DNA of 64,000 bases from Aaosphaeria pasadenensis (lineage: Eukaryota; Ascomycota; Dothideomycetes; Pleosporales). The stretch's first letter is position 1. Every line of letters begins with the position of its first letter. A program made the translations under genes and the position numbers. Positions 33,903 to 44,800 of the stretch are shown in pieces. The notes below the pieces were generated by a model, which did not search any database, was not told the DNA's origin, and worked only from the letters and a program-made list of their open reading frames with translations. The stretch lies in the NCBI GenBank assembly GCA_022813625.1, contig JAKLMB010000010.1, positions 992,001-1,056,000 of the forward strand, given 5' to 3'.

Positions 33903-34617
33903 TGTTGTCAAATTCGTTGCTCCGGTTGCTGAGAAGAATTCGGATTGAAAGAAGATGGAGGGTGAAAGGAATTGAGGAACGGGACTTTGACACAGGACAT
34001 GATAAGAGCACTTATTCAACCTACAGCAATGCCGGAAGGGACCAACCACACCCTTTGCTCCTCAGGCCAATGAAACTCGTAGTGATATGAACAAGGCAAA
34101 CATCTAGACGAAGGACAGGCTGGGAATGTGATGTTAGCTCCTTCCAATTCTTCCACGGTGGCCGAGTAACAATATATGCTTTGGTCCCTCCGTAGATACG
34201 GCATTCAAATAGCCAATTGAAATGTGTATCGAGAACATTGAATTACGTAGGAATATCAACATATGCGCTGCAATAGTACAAATGTAGTATCATTGCTCCG
34301 TCGGGTATCAAGCAGCTTAGTGGAGGTGTATTGGCCTAGGATAGGGACTACGCCGTGTTCATGCGCCGGAATCGTGCCGTTCCATACGTTGGGACTGTGC
34401 CGTATTCATCCGGCGGACTTCGGGTAATAACTACATGATGGAAGTGGCGCTTTGTGATAGAGTTAGGCAATGGAAACGATGACCGATTGAATATAAGAAA
34501 CATGAGAGACGGTGATCCAAATGTATTCCACGACATCATTCACCTTCTTGATCAACCTCATATTTTTCTCAAAAAGAAAACAAATATCACCACTTTTACT
34601 CATATACTTATTACATC
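33903..34617. promoter_or_regulatory. Divergent promoter between UstYa and secreted-peptide genes
   Basis: The 715-base shared upstream region. It contains an imperfect 18-base direct repeat (34352-34369 and 34399-34416) rich in CGG/CCG triplets and a TATAAG near 34492. A 62-codon minus-strand frame at 34016-34204 has no support. Regulation by the Zn2Cys6 protein at 39.7 kb is plausible but not shown. Confidence 0.5.
34352..34416 (+). repeat. CGG-rich direct repeat in the cluster promoter
   Basis: GCCGTGTTCATGCGCCGG at 34352 and GCCGTATTCATCCGGCGG at 34399 share the GCCGTrTTCAT core and end in CCGG/CGGCGG triplets. A third partial GTGCCGT lies between them at 34374. The repeat is seen directly. 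A role as Zn2Cys6 binding sites is inferred from the triplets and the position. Confidence 0.5.
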
Positions 34618-34888
34618 ATGCATTGCCTCCGTCTATTCCTCACAATGGTTGCTTTTACCACTGGAGCGATGGCTACACCCATCCCAGGTAAGTACAACTT
34701 CCATCTGAAACCAAACGTTTGCTGAACAGCTGTTACAAGAGAAAGGAACTGTCGAAACCAATGATGCCTGTCCCAAAGGTAGACAGTTCCCATGAGTTGT
34801 TGCTAAGACCTTCTAATCAACATCGCTAGCTCCTGTACCTGAAGGAACAATTGACGCGAGAGACCAAACCAAACGATGCCTTTTCTAG
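34618..34888 (+). CDS. Small secreted peptide precursor candidate
   Basis: Three exons, join(34618..34687, 34740..34778, 34830..34888), 55 residues. The start MHCLRLFLTMVAFTTGAMA is a strong signal peptide cleaved before TPIP. Introns are 52 and 51 bases, with branch sites GCTGAAC and TTCTAAT each 13 bases from the chosen acceptors (AAG and TAG). The mature part repeats a theme, PIPEKGTVETNDACPK then PVPEGTIDARDQTKRCLF, with a Kex2-type KR near the end. A longer alternative uses acceptor AG at 34859-34860. It continues in another frame to TGA at 35199-35201: 149 residues, eight Cys after the signal. A third possibility is a one-base frameshift in an older longer gene. Its place between UstYa and P450 genes suggests a ribosomal-peptide precursor. 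No core is proven. Confidence 0.55.
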
Positions 34889-35201
34889 TCTGGCGAAGGT
34901 CAGAGAGGGCCGATGGATCTTGTTGGATAGGAAATCTGGACCACTAAATCTGTCATTACCATTTGACTGTGATTCTGTTCGATGTTTAAGTTGTAATCTC
35001 AGCCGAGACCTAGCAATTATATCAGAACATCAACAATCTATCTTCTTAAAGAACAATGCAACTTTGCCACAAGATATAAATCCTGGGAGTCTTCTAAGTG
35101 AAGCGTGCTTAGACCTTTGCAACACTCATAGACAACCGTTTAACAGCAAGGAAGGGCTCCATGTTTGCAGTCATTCATCTTTAGAGGAGTTGTGCTCCTG
35201 A
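34861..35201 (+). other. Alternative third exon of the secreted-peptide gene
   Basis: A 113-codon open stretch in the frame ETKPNDAFSSLAKVREGRW and onward. With exons 1 and 2 of the peptide gene it keeps phase and gives an even number of Cys (eight) in the mature product, including CDSVRCLSC and CLDLC. Its start, ETKPNDAF, resembles ETNDACPK of exon 2, and the DNA around the two is similar too, which suggests internal duplication. Against it: the nearer TAG acceptor at 34829 would have to be skipped, giving an 82-base intron. RNA reads would settle it. Confidence 0.35.
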
Positions 35202-35368
35202 ATTTTGCCGCACCATGAACGTTCGACTTATATCTCGATAGACAATTTATGAATATCACTGAAATACGGATGAGAGCAAAACCTACAATTTATAGTGTGA
35301 TTCAACTTGCTAACTACTTTCTTCCCCTCTCAATGTCAGGAAACCAACAATTATCCTTTGTGGCTTAT

Positions 35369-36989
35369 CTATTTCGGGGCATCCTTGATCAAAGCTACAA
35401 TGCATCCATTCTTACTCTGTGCGGTCATGCGCATTTCCTCAACCCAATTGAATTCTGGATCGCGATTCTCAACACGATCAAATGCCCTCAAAAGCGATAC
35501 GAGAACGTAAGCGCTCTCTGTGTAGACCAGCCTCATACCTGGGCATGAGCGGGGTCCGCCGCCAAAGGGAGTGTACTCCCAGCCCGGCCGGATCGATTCC
35601 CATCTCTCAGGTACAAATTTGTCTGCCTCGTCGCCCCAGAACGTTTCATCGCGACACATGGCACGGTAATTGATCTCAATAATGTCACCCTTCTGAATAT
35701 ATAGTGGATCATTCCCTTCCATTCCTCCCCCAAACGGCAACACAGTTGAATGAATGCATTGACGCTGATTGATAGTTGCAATGGTAGTGAGACGATGTGC
35801 TAAAGGTAATTAGTGAGAATGGCAAATGATCAGAACAGATGCGCATGTTGTGTACTTACTTTCCTGTAGAACCCATTTCAGATACTTGAAAGAGTTCAAG
35901 AGCTCATAGTCCAGATGCTTTGTGTTTTGAGGTCTAATTTCCGATTGAAGACGGTCCCATGCTGCAGGATTTCTGGCAAGGTGAAACACTGCATTTGTCA
36001 GTGTTACTGCTGCGCCATCATGTGCAGGACTAAACACGCTGATGATGTGAGATCGGAGGGTGAGTCTGTCCTGAGTATCCTTTGCCATCTCATCTACAAG
36101 ACGCAATCGAGTATTCTTGTCTGCAACATCGTCTATATTTGCAGTGACTTTCTGACGCCGAAGCGCGGCCTCTACATGCATGTCGGCATAGTCAGTTACT
36201 TGTTGACAGGCATCCCACCAAGTCTTATCTCGATGGAGGAACTTGAATCGACCTAGAATAGCGCGAATTCCAGTTCCTCGCTGTGCGTGTTCAAAGGCGT
36301 CCATAAAGCGCTTGAAATCTGCGGTCTCAGATAAAGCACCCATTGGTTCTCCAAAAATGAACTCGCTCGATGTGTCTAATATCTACCTTTATGTTAGTTT
36401 AACCGAATATGCAATGCTGGAACGAGAACAGTACCAGTCTTTTGAACAAAGGCATCAGATCAATGGTGGAGCCATCAGTTGGCAGCAACTCCATGAAGTG
36501 CTGTACGTGTTTTTCTAATCGCGCGAAGTTCGCAATGTGGACGATTTCGAACGAGGATCGAATCAAGGCTCTTCCATGCTGCCAGTGTGGACCATCAACA
36601 ACTATGATGCCATTTCCCCATATATGCTTCGCTGTCTCATATCTTAGGCCCTGCAGACCAAAATTTTGAAAGTAGGTCGCGTGAACCGCTTTAGAGACTT
36701 TTGGGTCGATGGTTCTGATTACTGTTGTGCCGAACGAGTTGGCTTTGAATGTCTTGCCGTACGTGTCGTACATGGTTTTATTGAAGTCCAAGAAAGTTCC
36801 GGATTTGAATGCGCTCATGTACTTGAAGAAAAAGTCCAGTCCGAGCAAAGGCTCTTTGTGTGGATAACTCGGTGGGTCTTTGCAGCCGTGACGCCGCAAA
36901 GTCCTTCGGTATGACAGGAATCTGTACGCGCGATATAAGACTATCGTCGCGATGGCAACTGCCAATGAGGATGTGGCAAACAAAGCCAT
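35369..36989 (-). CDS. Cytochrome P450 monooxygenase
   Basis: Predicted CDS complement(35369..35799, 35860..36382, 36435..36989), 502 residues; introns of 52 and 60 bases. It has an N-terminal membrane anchor (MALFATSSLAVAIATIVLYRAY) and a basic, Pro-containing hinge. Conserved P450 parts are the K-helix ExxR as ETHR (near 370), the PERW block (near 433) and the haem loop FGGGPRSCPGMR (near 447), Cys being the iron ligand. The spliced join FKRL/ILDTSSEFIFGE is typical of CYP52/CYP63-like hydroxylases. The I-helix reads SPAHDGAAVTLT; the Thr pair usual after the acid is replaced by Gly-Ala. The substrate is unknown. Position next to the UstYa and peptide genes suggests tailoring of the same product. 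Confidence 0.88.
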
Positions 36990-37688
36990 GGTTTTTTGTA
37001 TGCAATGTGAATGATTGATCCTGAAATCGCGTTTCGAGGAACGAACGAAGCTCAGTGAAGTTCTCAGGTGAAGGAAGGGGCATTCAGGCTGTGAGGTAGT
37101 TGATGTAGATGCCGCAGAGGTGAAAGAAATAAGGCAACGCTTGACTATACCGTGATGGGGTGACGCAATCTAAATCATGAAATTGATTGGCTCTAAACAG
37201 CCGGCTAAGGTTGTTCGATCTTCACGGGTCTGTTCCAGCTCTACTGTGCCACATGTCGTTAAACATGACATAGATTGATGCCCACTCCACTGTTACCAGT
37301 GTCCAATGATTGTTATCAATGGGGATTCAAGTCCTTCTACTTCGCAGCATACGGAGTCCGAATCGTGGTCCCTTTGAATGCAAGCTTATTGCAACTGCCT
37401 CAACAGTAAATGTGAGGGACGCTTGCATGATAGTCCCTCATTCTGCCAAGACATCTTGCAGGACTTGAGTTATTGGCTTTGCTTGTTGTGACGTCGGCTC
37501 ACAATGCTCTTGATGGCCGCAGATAATTCCCCTAGAAGATGCGGCAGCAGCACTGGCCCGATTTATTTATATAATAATCATCACCATGATGAGGAAACAT
37601 TGCAACTATCTCTCAATACTCCTTCAAAGAACTCATTCTTCCGCACCGAAGGCCGTACTCTGAAATCTCGGCGGATCTGAACCTCACA
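36990..37688. promoter_or_regulatory. Divergent promoter between P450 and rhodopsin-like genes
   Basis: The 699-base shared upstream region. It has an AGCCGGCT palindrome at 37196 and TCCGAATCGTGG near 37356, which loosely recalls CCGGAATCGTGCC in the 34.4-kb promoter. TATTTATATAA near 37564 is a possible TATA element for the plus-strand gene. Confidence 0.4.
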
Positions 37689-39109
37689 ATGTTGATGGCA
37701 ACGCAATCTCCAACTACAGTAGTTTGCACTACTGTGGTTATGCTATTAGTCGATACGGCCTTCGTATTTATGAGAGTCAAAGCTAGGAGAATCAAATCTC
37801 AGCCTTTGAAGGCCGATGACTGGTTTTCAGTGCTGGCTCTCGTTCGTGTATCCCGCATGACAGCACTACAAACTTTTCTGATCGCTTATAGGCTCTTGTT
37901 TTCGGACTCGATGTTGTGCTCATTCATGGTAAGCGTGCATATCAGTCAATCCCCAGAGTGAACGCTGAAGCGATGTAGGAGTTCATCAGCATGCATTGGC
38001 CTATCCAACACCGAACGGCTCTCTCAAACCGCGAACTGCTTTAACAGAGATTAATGACAAGATTGTCATTACCATGCGAGTATTTCAACCCCATGAAAGG
38101 AAGATATCGTGATTCAAGTGCCTGCAGCTGATTGGTACAGTTACAATACATTTTTATAGTCTTATCGATAGCTGCACTCGGGGCGATCAAACTAAGTGTC
38201 CTATGCTTTTATCGACGAATCTTTGTCGTCGAAAAAAGGAATCGTCGGGACCTCAGGAACATCGCGTATATTTTGGTAATGACCCTTGTGGTACTTTGGA
38301 CTGGTGCATTCTTGTTCGCCTTCATGTTCGCCTGCAAAGGGAACTTTAAAGCCTGGTGGAGCGGTTCGATTTCCTTGATCACGAATTGCGTAAACACCTT
38401 TGAACTACTTTACGGCTTTGCCATCTCCGATTTTATGACAGACCTTATTATATTGGTGCTGCCAATATCAGCTGTATGTGTATTGCAGCACTCAATTAGT
38501 ACCACCACTAACTGATGATCCTAGATCTGGAGTCTTCATTTACCAAGATCTTTGAAGTTTGGTGTGTTGGCAGTCTTTTCACTTGGTACACTGTACAGTT
38601 CCTTCTCCTACATTCTCCTACCACTAGAAACCATGCTGACATCAATAGTGCGACCGTAGCATCCATGATCAGAATGATCTGGGTTATCTGGAGTCGTCAA
38701 GCAAACTTCAATCCCTCTTTTGATCAAAATCGTACGTAATCCGGCTTGTCTAACACTTCTTTCACTAATAGTTCTAGTGCTTATTACAACGATGTTATTC
38801 TGGTGTATGATTGAGGCATCCCTAAGCATAATTGCATGCTGTCTCCCAGTTTTAAATGCATTCCTTCGACATGAACCTCTAACATCATCCTTTCGGTCTT
38901 TTTGGACAAGGTTGTCCAGTCGCTCGAACAGAAGCCAAATTTACGAGATGAACAGTGGTTCAGATCGCGAAGATTTGCAAAGAGATTCCATCTCTCTAAA
39001 TAAATCAGTAGTTGAGGGCATTAGTGGTAAAGAAGCCAGTAATTATGCAGCCTCGGATGTTACGGCTGGACAGCATGGGCATCATGAAGGTACTGGGGCC
39101 GCTTGTTGA
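37689..39109 (+). CDS. Fungal rhodopsin-like (PTH11-related) integral membrane protein
   Basis: Predicted CDS join(37689..37841, 37892..37928, 37979..38079, 38141..38473, 38525..38592, 38649..38731, 38778..39109), 368 residues, seven exons. Splicing restores the fungal-rhodopsin-domain blocks: KADDWFSVLALALVFG, YIFIVLSIAALGAIKLSVLCFYRRIF, FELLYGFAISDFMTDLIILVLPISA, IWSLHLPRSLKFGVLAVFSLG, TVASMIRMIWVIW and MIEASLSIIACCLPVLNAF. Seven helices are expected. The cytosolic tail is Ser- and Asp-rich. These proteins resemble G-protein-coupled receptors by topology, but ligands are unknown. The last intron could end at 38771 or 38777, both in frame; 38777 gives a more normal 46-base intron. Such genes are frequent in fungal secondary-metabolite loci. 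Confidence 0.78.
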
Positions 39110-39748
39110 GAAGACACTGTATGCAAGGACTTTGTTCCATGATTGTTAGGAGATACTGAGTATTTCTCTGTTTTAATTCCAACGGAAGACTTCACGATTT
39201 ATCGAAGCTAGGTCCAACAATAATTGAAAAGGGACTATTGTTCTAGCACACAGCTAGCACATAGATTTTCTATTTTTTGATTCTGTCGTGGAGCCTTTTG
39301 TTCTGATTGTCGGTGGTTGATGGTACTTGAAAAGCTTAGTGGAAAGAATCACTCATTATATAGAGCCCTGTCACATCTTGAGCAAAGCTGTTCTATGAAT
39401 TCCGAAGCTCATGAGCCTTTCAATGGAACAGCCACCTCCTAGTTGCTATCACAAAAGGAGAAGGTTATTGCATCGTTGTCGTGCCCATACAGGCAATTTG
39501 GGGCAAGTAACAGTGCTTGCTTGTGGGTTTGGAATGGTTGGTATGGGTATGTGATTGTGGTCAACGCTAACGAAATCAAATTGTAAGGCTAGTTGCACTT
39601 TAGGCATGCTACGAGGATAACCTCCCCTGCCTCCACACGCCACCTACCTCATCCATTCCTATGCCATTTTTCCAATACCTTCCGATTATTTGATCAGGAA
39701 ACATTTCATTGATTTCGTCTTCCATTCTTGAATTGGCTGTAGGCTGGT
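39110..39748. other. Promoter region of the Zn2Cys6 gene
   Basis: AT-rich 639-base stretch. Nothing recognised apart from short overlapping frames. Confidence 0.5.
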
Positions 39749-41980
39749 ATGTCGGAGTATACGGAGTCGGATCACATCGGCAAGAAGAGGCGACTTGAAG
39801 TACTGCACTCAAACTCGTCTCTGACATCATCCTTCACCCGTAAGCGATCAGTAACTGCGTGCCGGCTCTGTCGCAACCGGAAGACAAAATGCGATAATAA
39901 AAGACCTGAATGCTCGAAATGTAAAGAATTAGGTGCTACGTGTAATTACCTTGATGATACCAACTCGTAAGCCGGTTCTCAAGTTACCTGGCACGACCGC
40001 TGACATGTCATACCAGGTCTGACCCAGCTACCCACATACTGGACCGGCTGGAATATCTGATTGGTCTTGTAGAAAAAAATAAACAAGTTCGAGAAAACGC
40101 GCCCGAACCCCACGTCTATGAGTCAATTGAATCATCTCTTTTATATAGGAGGAAGCATATGCCTAGCACGAACGGGCATCAGGATGATGCGCGACCATTG
40201 AGATCTTGTCCAGTCAAGATTGAAAGCGAAAAACGTCTTGGATCATCAATCCAGTCATATTTTGGGTCAAGTGAGGAGATATTGGGTTGGCCCATCTTCG
40301 GCGGAAGATATGACCAACATCGTATTGAGGCTCTAATTTACGACCCTACGTTGATCCTTGGTAATCTAGGATCACTGCCTACATCTCCAAAAGTGGATGA
40401 TGATACCTTGAGAGAGATCTATGTAGATCCTCGGAGTGATTCTCACAGTGGAAGAGGCATGCGTGAAGAGGATATACCGGCATTGGTCGAGCGATTTCTG
40501 ACGAATGTGCATACCAAGAATCCCATTTTTGAACCGGAGTATTTACGAACACTCTCAAAGTCAATTGTAGAGAATGGAATAGGATGGGAGGCTTCAAGTT
40601 GTCTCGTTGTATGTCACCAAGAATTTCTACTATCCATAACGTCTCTCACCTTGCATAGCTAATCGTTTGCGCTCTCGCCGCCATTTCTTCCCCCTTCGTG
40701 TTTAAATTCGCTTCCGAAGGTGGCCTCAACGGTTCAGAAGAAATGGATAGTTTGAGTACAACGCTGGACTACTATACTGCCGAAGCCTACTACAACGCAA
40801 GCCGTAAACGCATGGGTTTACTCGCAAATACTCTAATGGCTACCGAATGTCACTTTTTGGCAGGTGTTTATGAGATGTACTCGCTTAGACCCATGCAGGC
40901 ATCTATATCCTTCAATAGGGCTTGTGTCGCATTTCAAACCTTGACGTGGATGAGATCTGAAGATTACATAGCGCATGGCCAAGTGACCAAGGCTCGTGCT
41001 AGCCGCCTTTACTGGTCTTGCCTGAAATCGGAGCAGTATGTTCGCTTGAAATAATGTCTGCGGGAAGTTTAGATACTAATTTTCTCGGCAGTGAGATTTC
41101 GGTGGAGCTGAGATGCCCGCCTTCTGGCTTGACCAAGCTCAATTATACGAATTCGTTTCCTGCACCCCCAACAGCAGCATCCAACGAGGATCTATACGAA
41201 CTACCGACTCTGAATGGCAGTGCTACATCACCTACTGCAACATCTATGAACACGCTTCACCATGATTTTGAGAAGGCATGGTACTACTATTTGGCTGACA
41301 TTGCAGCACGAAGAATCTTGCAACGGGTTATGGACGTCTTTTACAGGCAAAGCGAGGTTTCCTGGACCCAAATACCTTTGTCAGAACTTTTGAAGACAGC
41401 CACAGAGTTAGATCGACAATTGGATCAATGGTACGACGGACTATGAAATATCAAGTCGGAGTTGCAGACGCTGATAGTATCTTCTAGGGAATCAACTCTT
41501 CCAGATCAAGTAGCCTTCAAGGCTTATCAACAACCGGAAGAAGAACTTTCGTACCACCTGCAAGCCAGGATGATTGAGATCAAGGAGCGCATACATCGGC
41601 CATTCTTGTACCTTTCTGTGCTGATGGATCTTGGTGATGCGGAGAGAGCCTCTCTGCTCCCGTTCGTGCAAGAGCACACGGATACCTGCTTGAAACTGAT
41701 CAGACAATGGAACATTCAGCACCGTCATCATGGAACATGGTTGATGGTCCGACAAAGTTTTTCGGCTTCACTGCTACTGTTGGTGGCGTACAAAGCGCGC
41801 CTTGTGGAGTCGTTGACGGACGAACGGTTTCAGGATGCATTGGGCTCTGCCATCGCCACGCTTCAATTCTGGGAGAAGGAGGCGCCTGACCTCCAGGCAT
41901 CTCGCGTCATTTTGCAGGAGGTCGTATATGATGCTGGCCTGTCGACATCTGTTGACAATTCTGCAGCATATTGGTCGTAG
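39749..41980 (+). CDS. Zn2Cys6 transcription factor, probable cluster regulator
   Basis: Predicted CDS join(39749..39966, 40017..40608, 40659..41035, 41092..41430, 41488..41980), 672 residues. The binuclear zinc cluster CRLCRNRKTKC...CSKCKELGATC lies at residues 38-66 with a basic flank (TRKRSVTA). A short coiled dimerisation segment (ILDRLEYLIGLVEKN) follows near 80-94. The middle domain has the fungal-trans type MQASISFNRACVAFQTL and later LQARMIEIKERIHRPFLYL. A TGA at 41444 falls inside an intron (41431-41487, GTACGA, GCTGATAG branch, TTCTAG), whose removal gives QLDQWESTLPDQVAF. The gene is therefore intact. Expected to bind CGG triplets and act in the nucleus. Its position among UstYa, P450 and transporter genes suggests local control. 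Confidence 0.86.
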
Positions 41981-42157
41981 TGGATATACAAACCCTTCCA
42001 CATTGATCATGCTCTGAGCTGGCATTGCAATATGTGTAGGGTATGATATATTAGAATGATTCGAGAGCTATGTTGTATCGTGCCGAGCTAAATACATATC
42101 TGTGTACTAAACGTAATATAAACCCAGTGTGTGGACATTGTGCTTTCGCATTCGATA

Positions 42158-43432
42158 TTATCGTGATAGATGTGAGGAACCCTCCAATTCAGCGGTCGGT
42201 TCAGGTATTTCATAGACATTGTTTGAGTCTATCTCAATTGGAAGCTCTCGTCCCTCCGCTTCGGCCCTCCACTTACCGCCAAAAAAGCTCCTATAACCAT
42301 GGGAATGCGCCGAAAGTTCTGGTGTTGCTGTCACGGACCTTCTTCTTGTTCTTAAGCGCAAGAAGAACATGAAGACCATTCCGGCGAGAAGCGCAGTACC
42401 AACTACTGCTCCCACCCCGATGCCTGCCTTTGCACCAGCGGTTAATTCGCCGGGCTGGTCTGGCATAAGAGTCGATGCATTTGGGGTGAAGGTAGCTGCC
42501 GTGAAAGTAGTTGGGGCAAGGGTCTCGGCGGGAAGGCTTATTCCCAACGCAGATGCAAGTGATGAAGCGTACTGATTAGGGAAACGCGAGAGATCGGAAG
42601 ACTGCCAGTACACAGTTACTGGCTCCGCCAAAAGAGTTCCTGATGAGATCACAGTACTTGAAGCAAGGGTAGATTTTGTTGTTACTGCGTGTGTTTGGCC
42701 AGCACTGTTAGTTGTTGTGAAGATCCGCGTTGGAATTGGAAACCACACACTGGGAGACGAAGTGATCGTCTTCGAGCCTGTGTCGACAGCGCGTTCGTTA
42801 ACTTCAACTGGTTCTAGTACGGTGAATGGTGTCGAAATCGCTTTCTCGCATTGTCGATAATTTGAAGGAACCATATCACTTGAGATGGCTTAGTACGGCG
42901 TCAACGATTCGACCTTGACGTCTCCAAGTTTGAGGAGCACAAACCTCGGGCAGCACAACGCTTGCCATTGAGTCCGAGTTTCAGACATGCCAGGCACCTG
43001 AATCATCACCTGCATTATACCATTAAGGGCTTGCCCTTCGAAACACATTCCGGGACTGTACGTAGGCTGGGTTGCAGATGCATAGCATGTTTTCCAATAG
43101 TCAAGGTCGATACCAACGTCCAATGTTGAGGTGCCATAATACCCGCTAGTAATAAATTCGCCATCAGAATCCAATATCCTGAGCCATTGTGATAAGCATG
43201 ATGCGTTTGGCGTAAAAATGCTTGTAAGAGCGGGGGTGGTCCTAGTTGGATTTGGAGTGAAAGTTTGAACCAGAGTGACAGTCGTGACGAGATCTTCAAC
43301 TGAGTGACCTGCACGATGAGAGAAGATTCAACCTGAGTGGCAGTCGAGATGAGGGGCATTTCGAAAATTGGCACGTTCAAACACCGCAAAGGGGCAATGA
43401 AATGAGTTAAATGAAAGATTTGCGAAGTTCAT
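42158..43432 (-). CDS. Single-pass Ser/Thr-rich surface membrane protein
   Basis: Tentative CDS complement(42158..42878, 42945..43308, 43375..43432), about 380 residues. The 66-base intron at 42879-42944 has a CAAG acceptor and joins ALCCPS to DMVPSNYRQCE. The ectodomain is rich in Thr and Ser (TTVTLVQTFTPNPTRTT) with Cys pairs (TCYASATQP, GMCFEG, CCPS). One membrane helix lies near residues 300-323 (AGIGVGAVVGTALLAGMVFMFFL), followed by a basic stop-transfer and a short cytosolic tail. This resembles fungal Mid2/Wsc-like or CCPSGY-type membrane proteins. The first exon is uncertain: the ATG at 43432 gives correct phase but a weak signal peptide. Role unknown, perhaps cell-surface sensing. 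Confidence 0.6.
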
Positions 43433-44800
43433 TGAGAAAGTATGGGACACAAGGCTGAAGATAAACAAAAACAGTACAATATGTAGCGTACCCGGGCATT
43501 TACCCGGGCACCAGTAGAGCGGTCCGAATTTATTGGACTCCAGTTATGTATGTAAGCCGTGATACCGAACTACCTCGAACTTGGTTAACTGGCCATGATC
43601 GGTAGTTGGGTGCTGGATAGCATTGAGGAGTCGAATCATACGACAATGAGGCAGAAACCCGATTGAGTGAAGCAAACGCAACAACACTGGAGTGAGCCGA
43701 GGCAATCAGATAGACGAGAGTGCATCTCCTAGTGAATATATAGTATCGAATTAAACATATAATAGAAAATGTAGTTGGCTTAGCTTAAATATTCCAACAA
43801 AAATAGGGAAAAAATCACGTTACTCTGCTCCTTCCCTTCATTCAATGTGAATACCCAATAGGCAAATGTAAGCATCATTGATCTTCAGATCTTGTGTCAT
43901 ATACTGTCTGTTATCGTATTCTACTAAACGGTATTCGAAATACAAGTCACAGTGCAAGATTTGGTATCAGTCATGGAAATAATCGACAGTAATATGGTTA
44001 TTGACGTTTGGTTCGTGCACATCACACAGAAATATCCAACCATGGACATAAGACTTTTCCGGTAGCACGACTAGGGAGCGAAAGCTCGAGAGGCTACGTA
44101 AACACAAACAATCTCATTGATGTTCTCAAAAATTACAACTTCTAAGAACAAATGGAGAGATTCTTGTTCTTAAAACAGAGCACAACTATGCAACAACAAG
44201 TGGATGACCAGATGCTAACAGTATTTGGGCGTTACCAATATTCGCATACATTTAATGGAGAGAGAGCATCAGGACAGACCACATGCGTCGTACTCGAAAC
44301 TCTCCTAGACCTTGTGGTCGTTGCTACCTCGTCTCGTATAGTGAACAACGGAGACCCATGCCTACCTACGAGTAGCGTGCCTAGGTAAATGAACTCGATA
44401 TGCTGCAAGAATGCACCTAGGTCAGGCGTGTATCGTGGTGAATGATGAGGTTGGTGGCTGTTACCCCTCTCTTTGCAACGTCTGGTTCACGAATGGTGTG
44501 CAACCATCATCGCCGCCGATCTACTAACCTCAATCGGTTCTCCGAATAGACGCGGACTGCGAGATCTGATCGGCCGAATACCCGCGACCAATGAAGTTAC
44601 AGCTTAATTGAGCTTCCCCACGAAGACGTAGTTCAATCTGGGGTAGTAAACGAGATATAAATGTATTGCTATTCGCATGCATCTTCGTTCGCCTCAGACA
44701 ACCTTTGCAGTAATGCAATCACTCCTCAGTGAACTTACCAACGATCTATCCGGCTTGACCAATCCTCAGACATTCTTCTAGTCGGCTGTTGTATTACATT
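43433..44800. other. 1.37-kb intergenic region
   Basis: AT-rich divergent promoter region. It has two copies of ACCCGGGCA at 43490 and 43502. No gene recognised; the 78-codon frame at 44152-44388 has no features. Confidence 0.5.
43490..43510 (+). repeat. Paired ACCCGGGCA motif
   Basis: ACCCGGGCA is repeated exactly at 43490-43498 and 43502-43510, each with a CCCGGG palindrome, starts 12 bases apart. Such closely paired sites in AT-rich DNA often bind regulators; no function is shown here. Confidence 0.4.

Noticed and set aside
41444..41446. In-frame TGA in the cluster regulator, first read as a pseudogene mark
   Set aside because: A well-formed 57-base intron removes it and restores a family-typical sequence.
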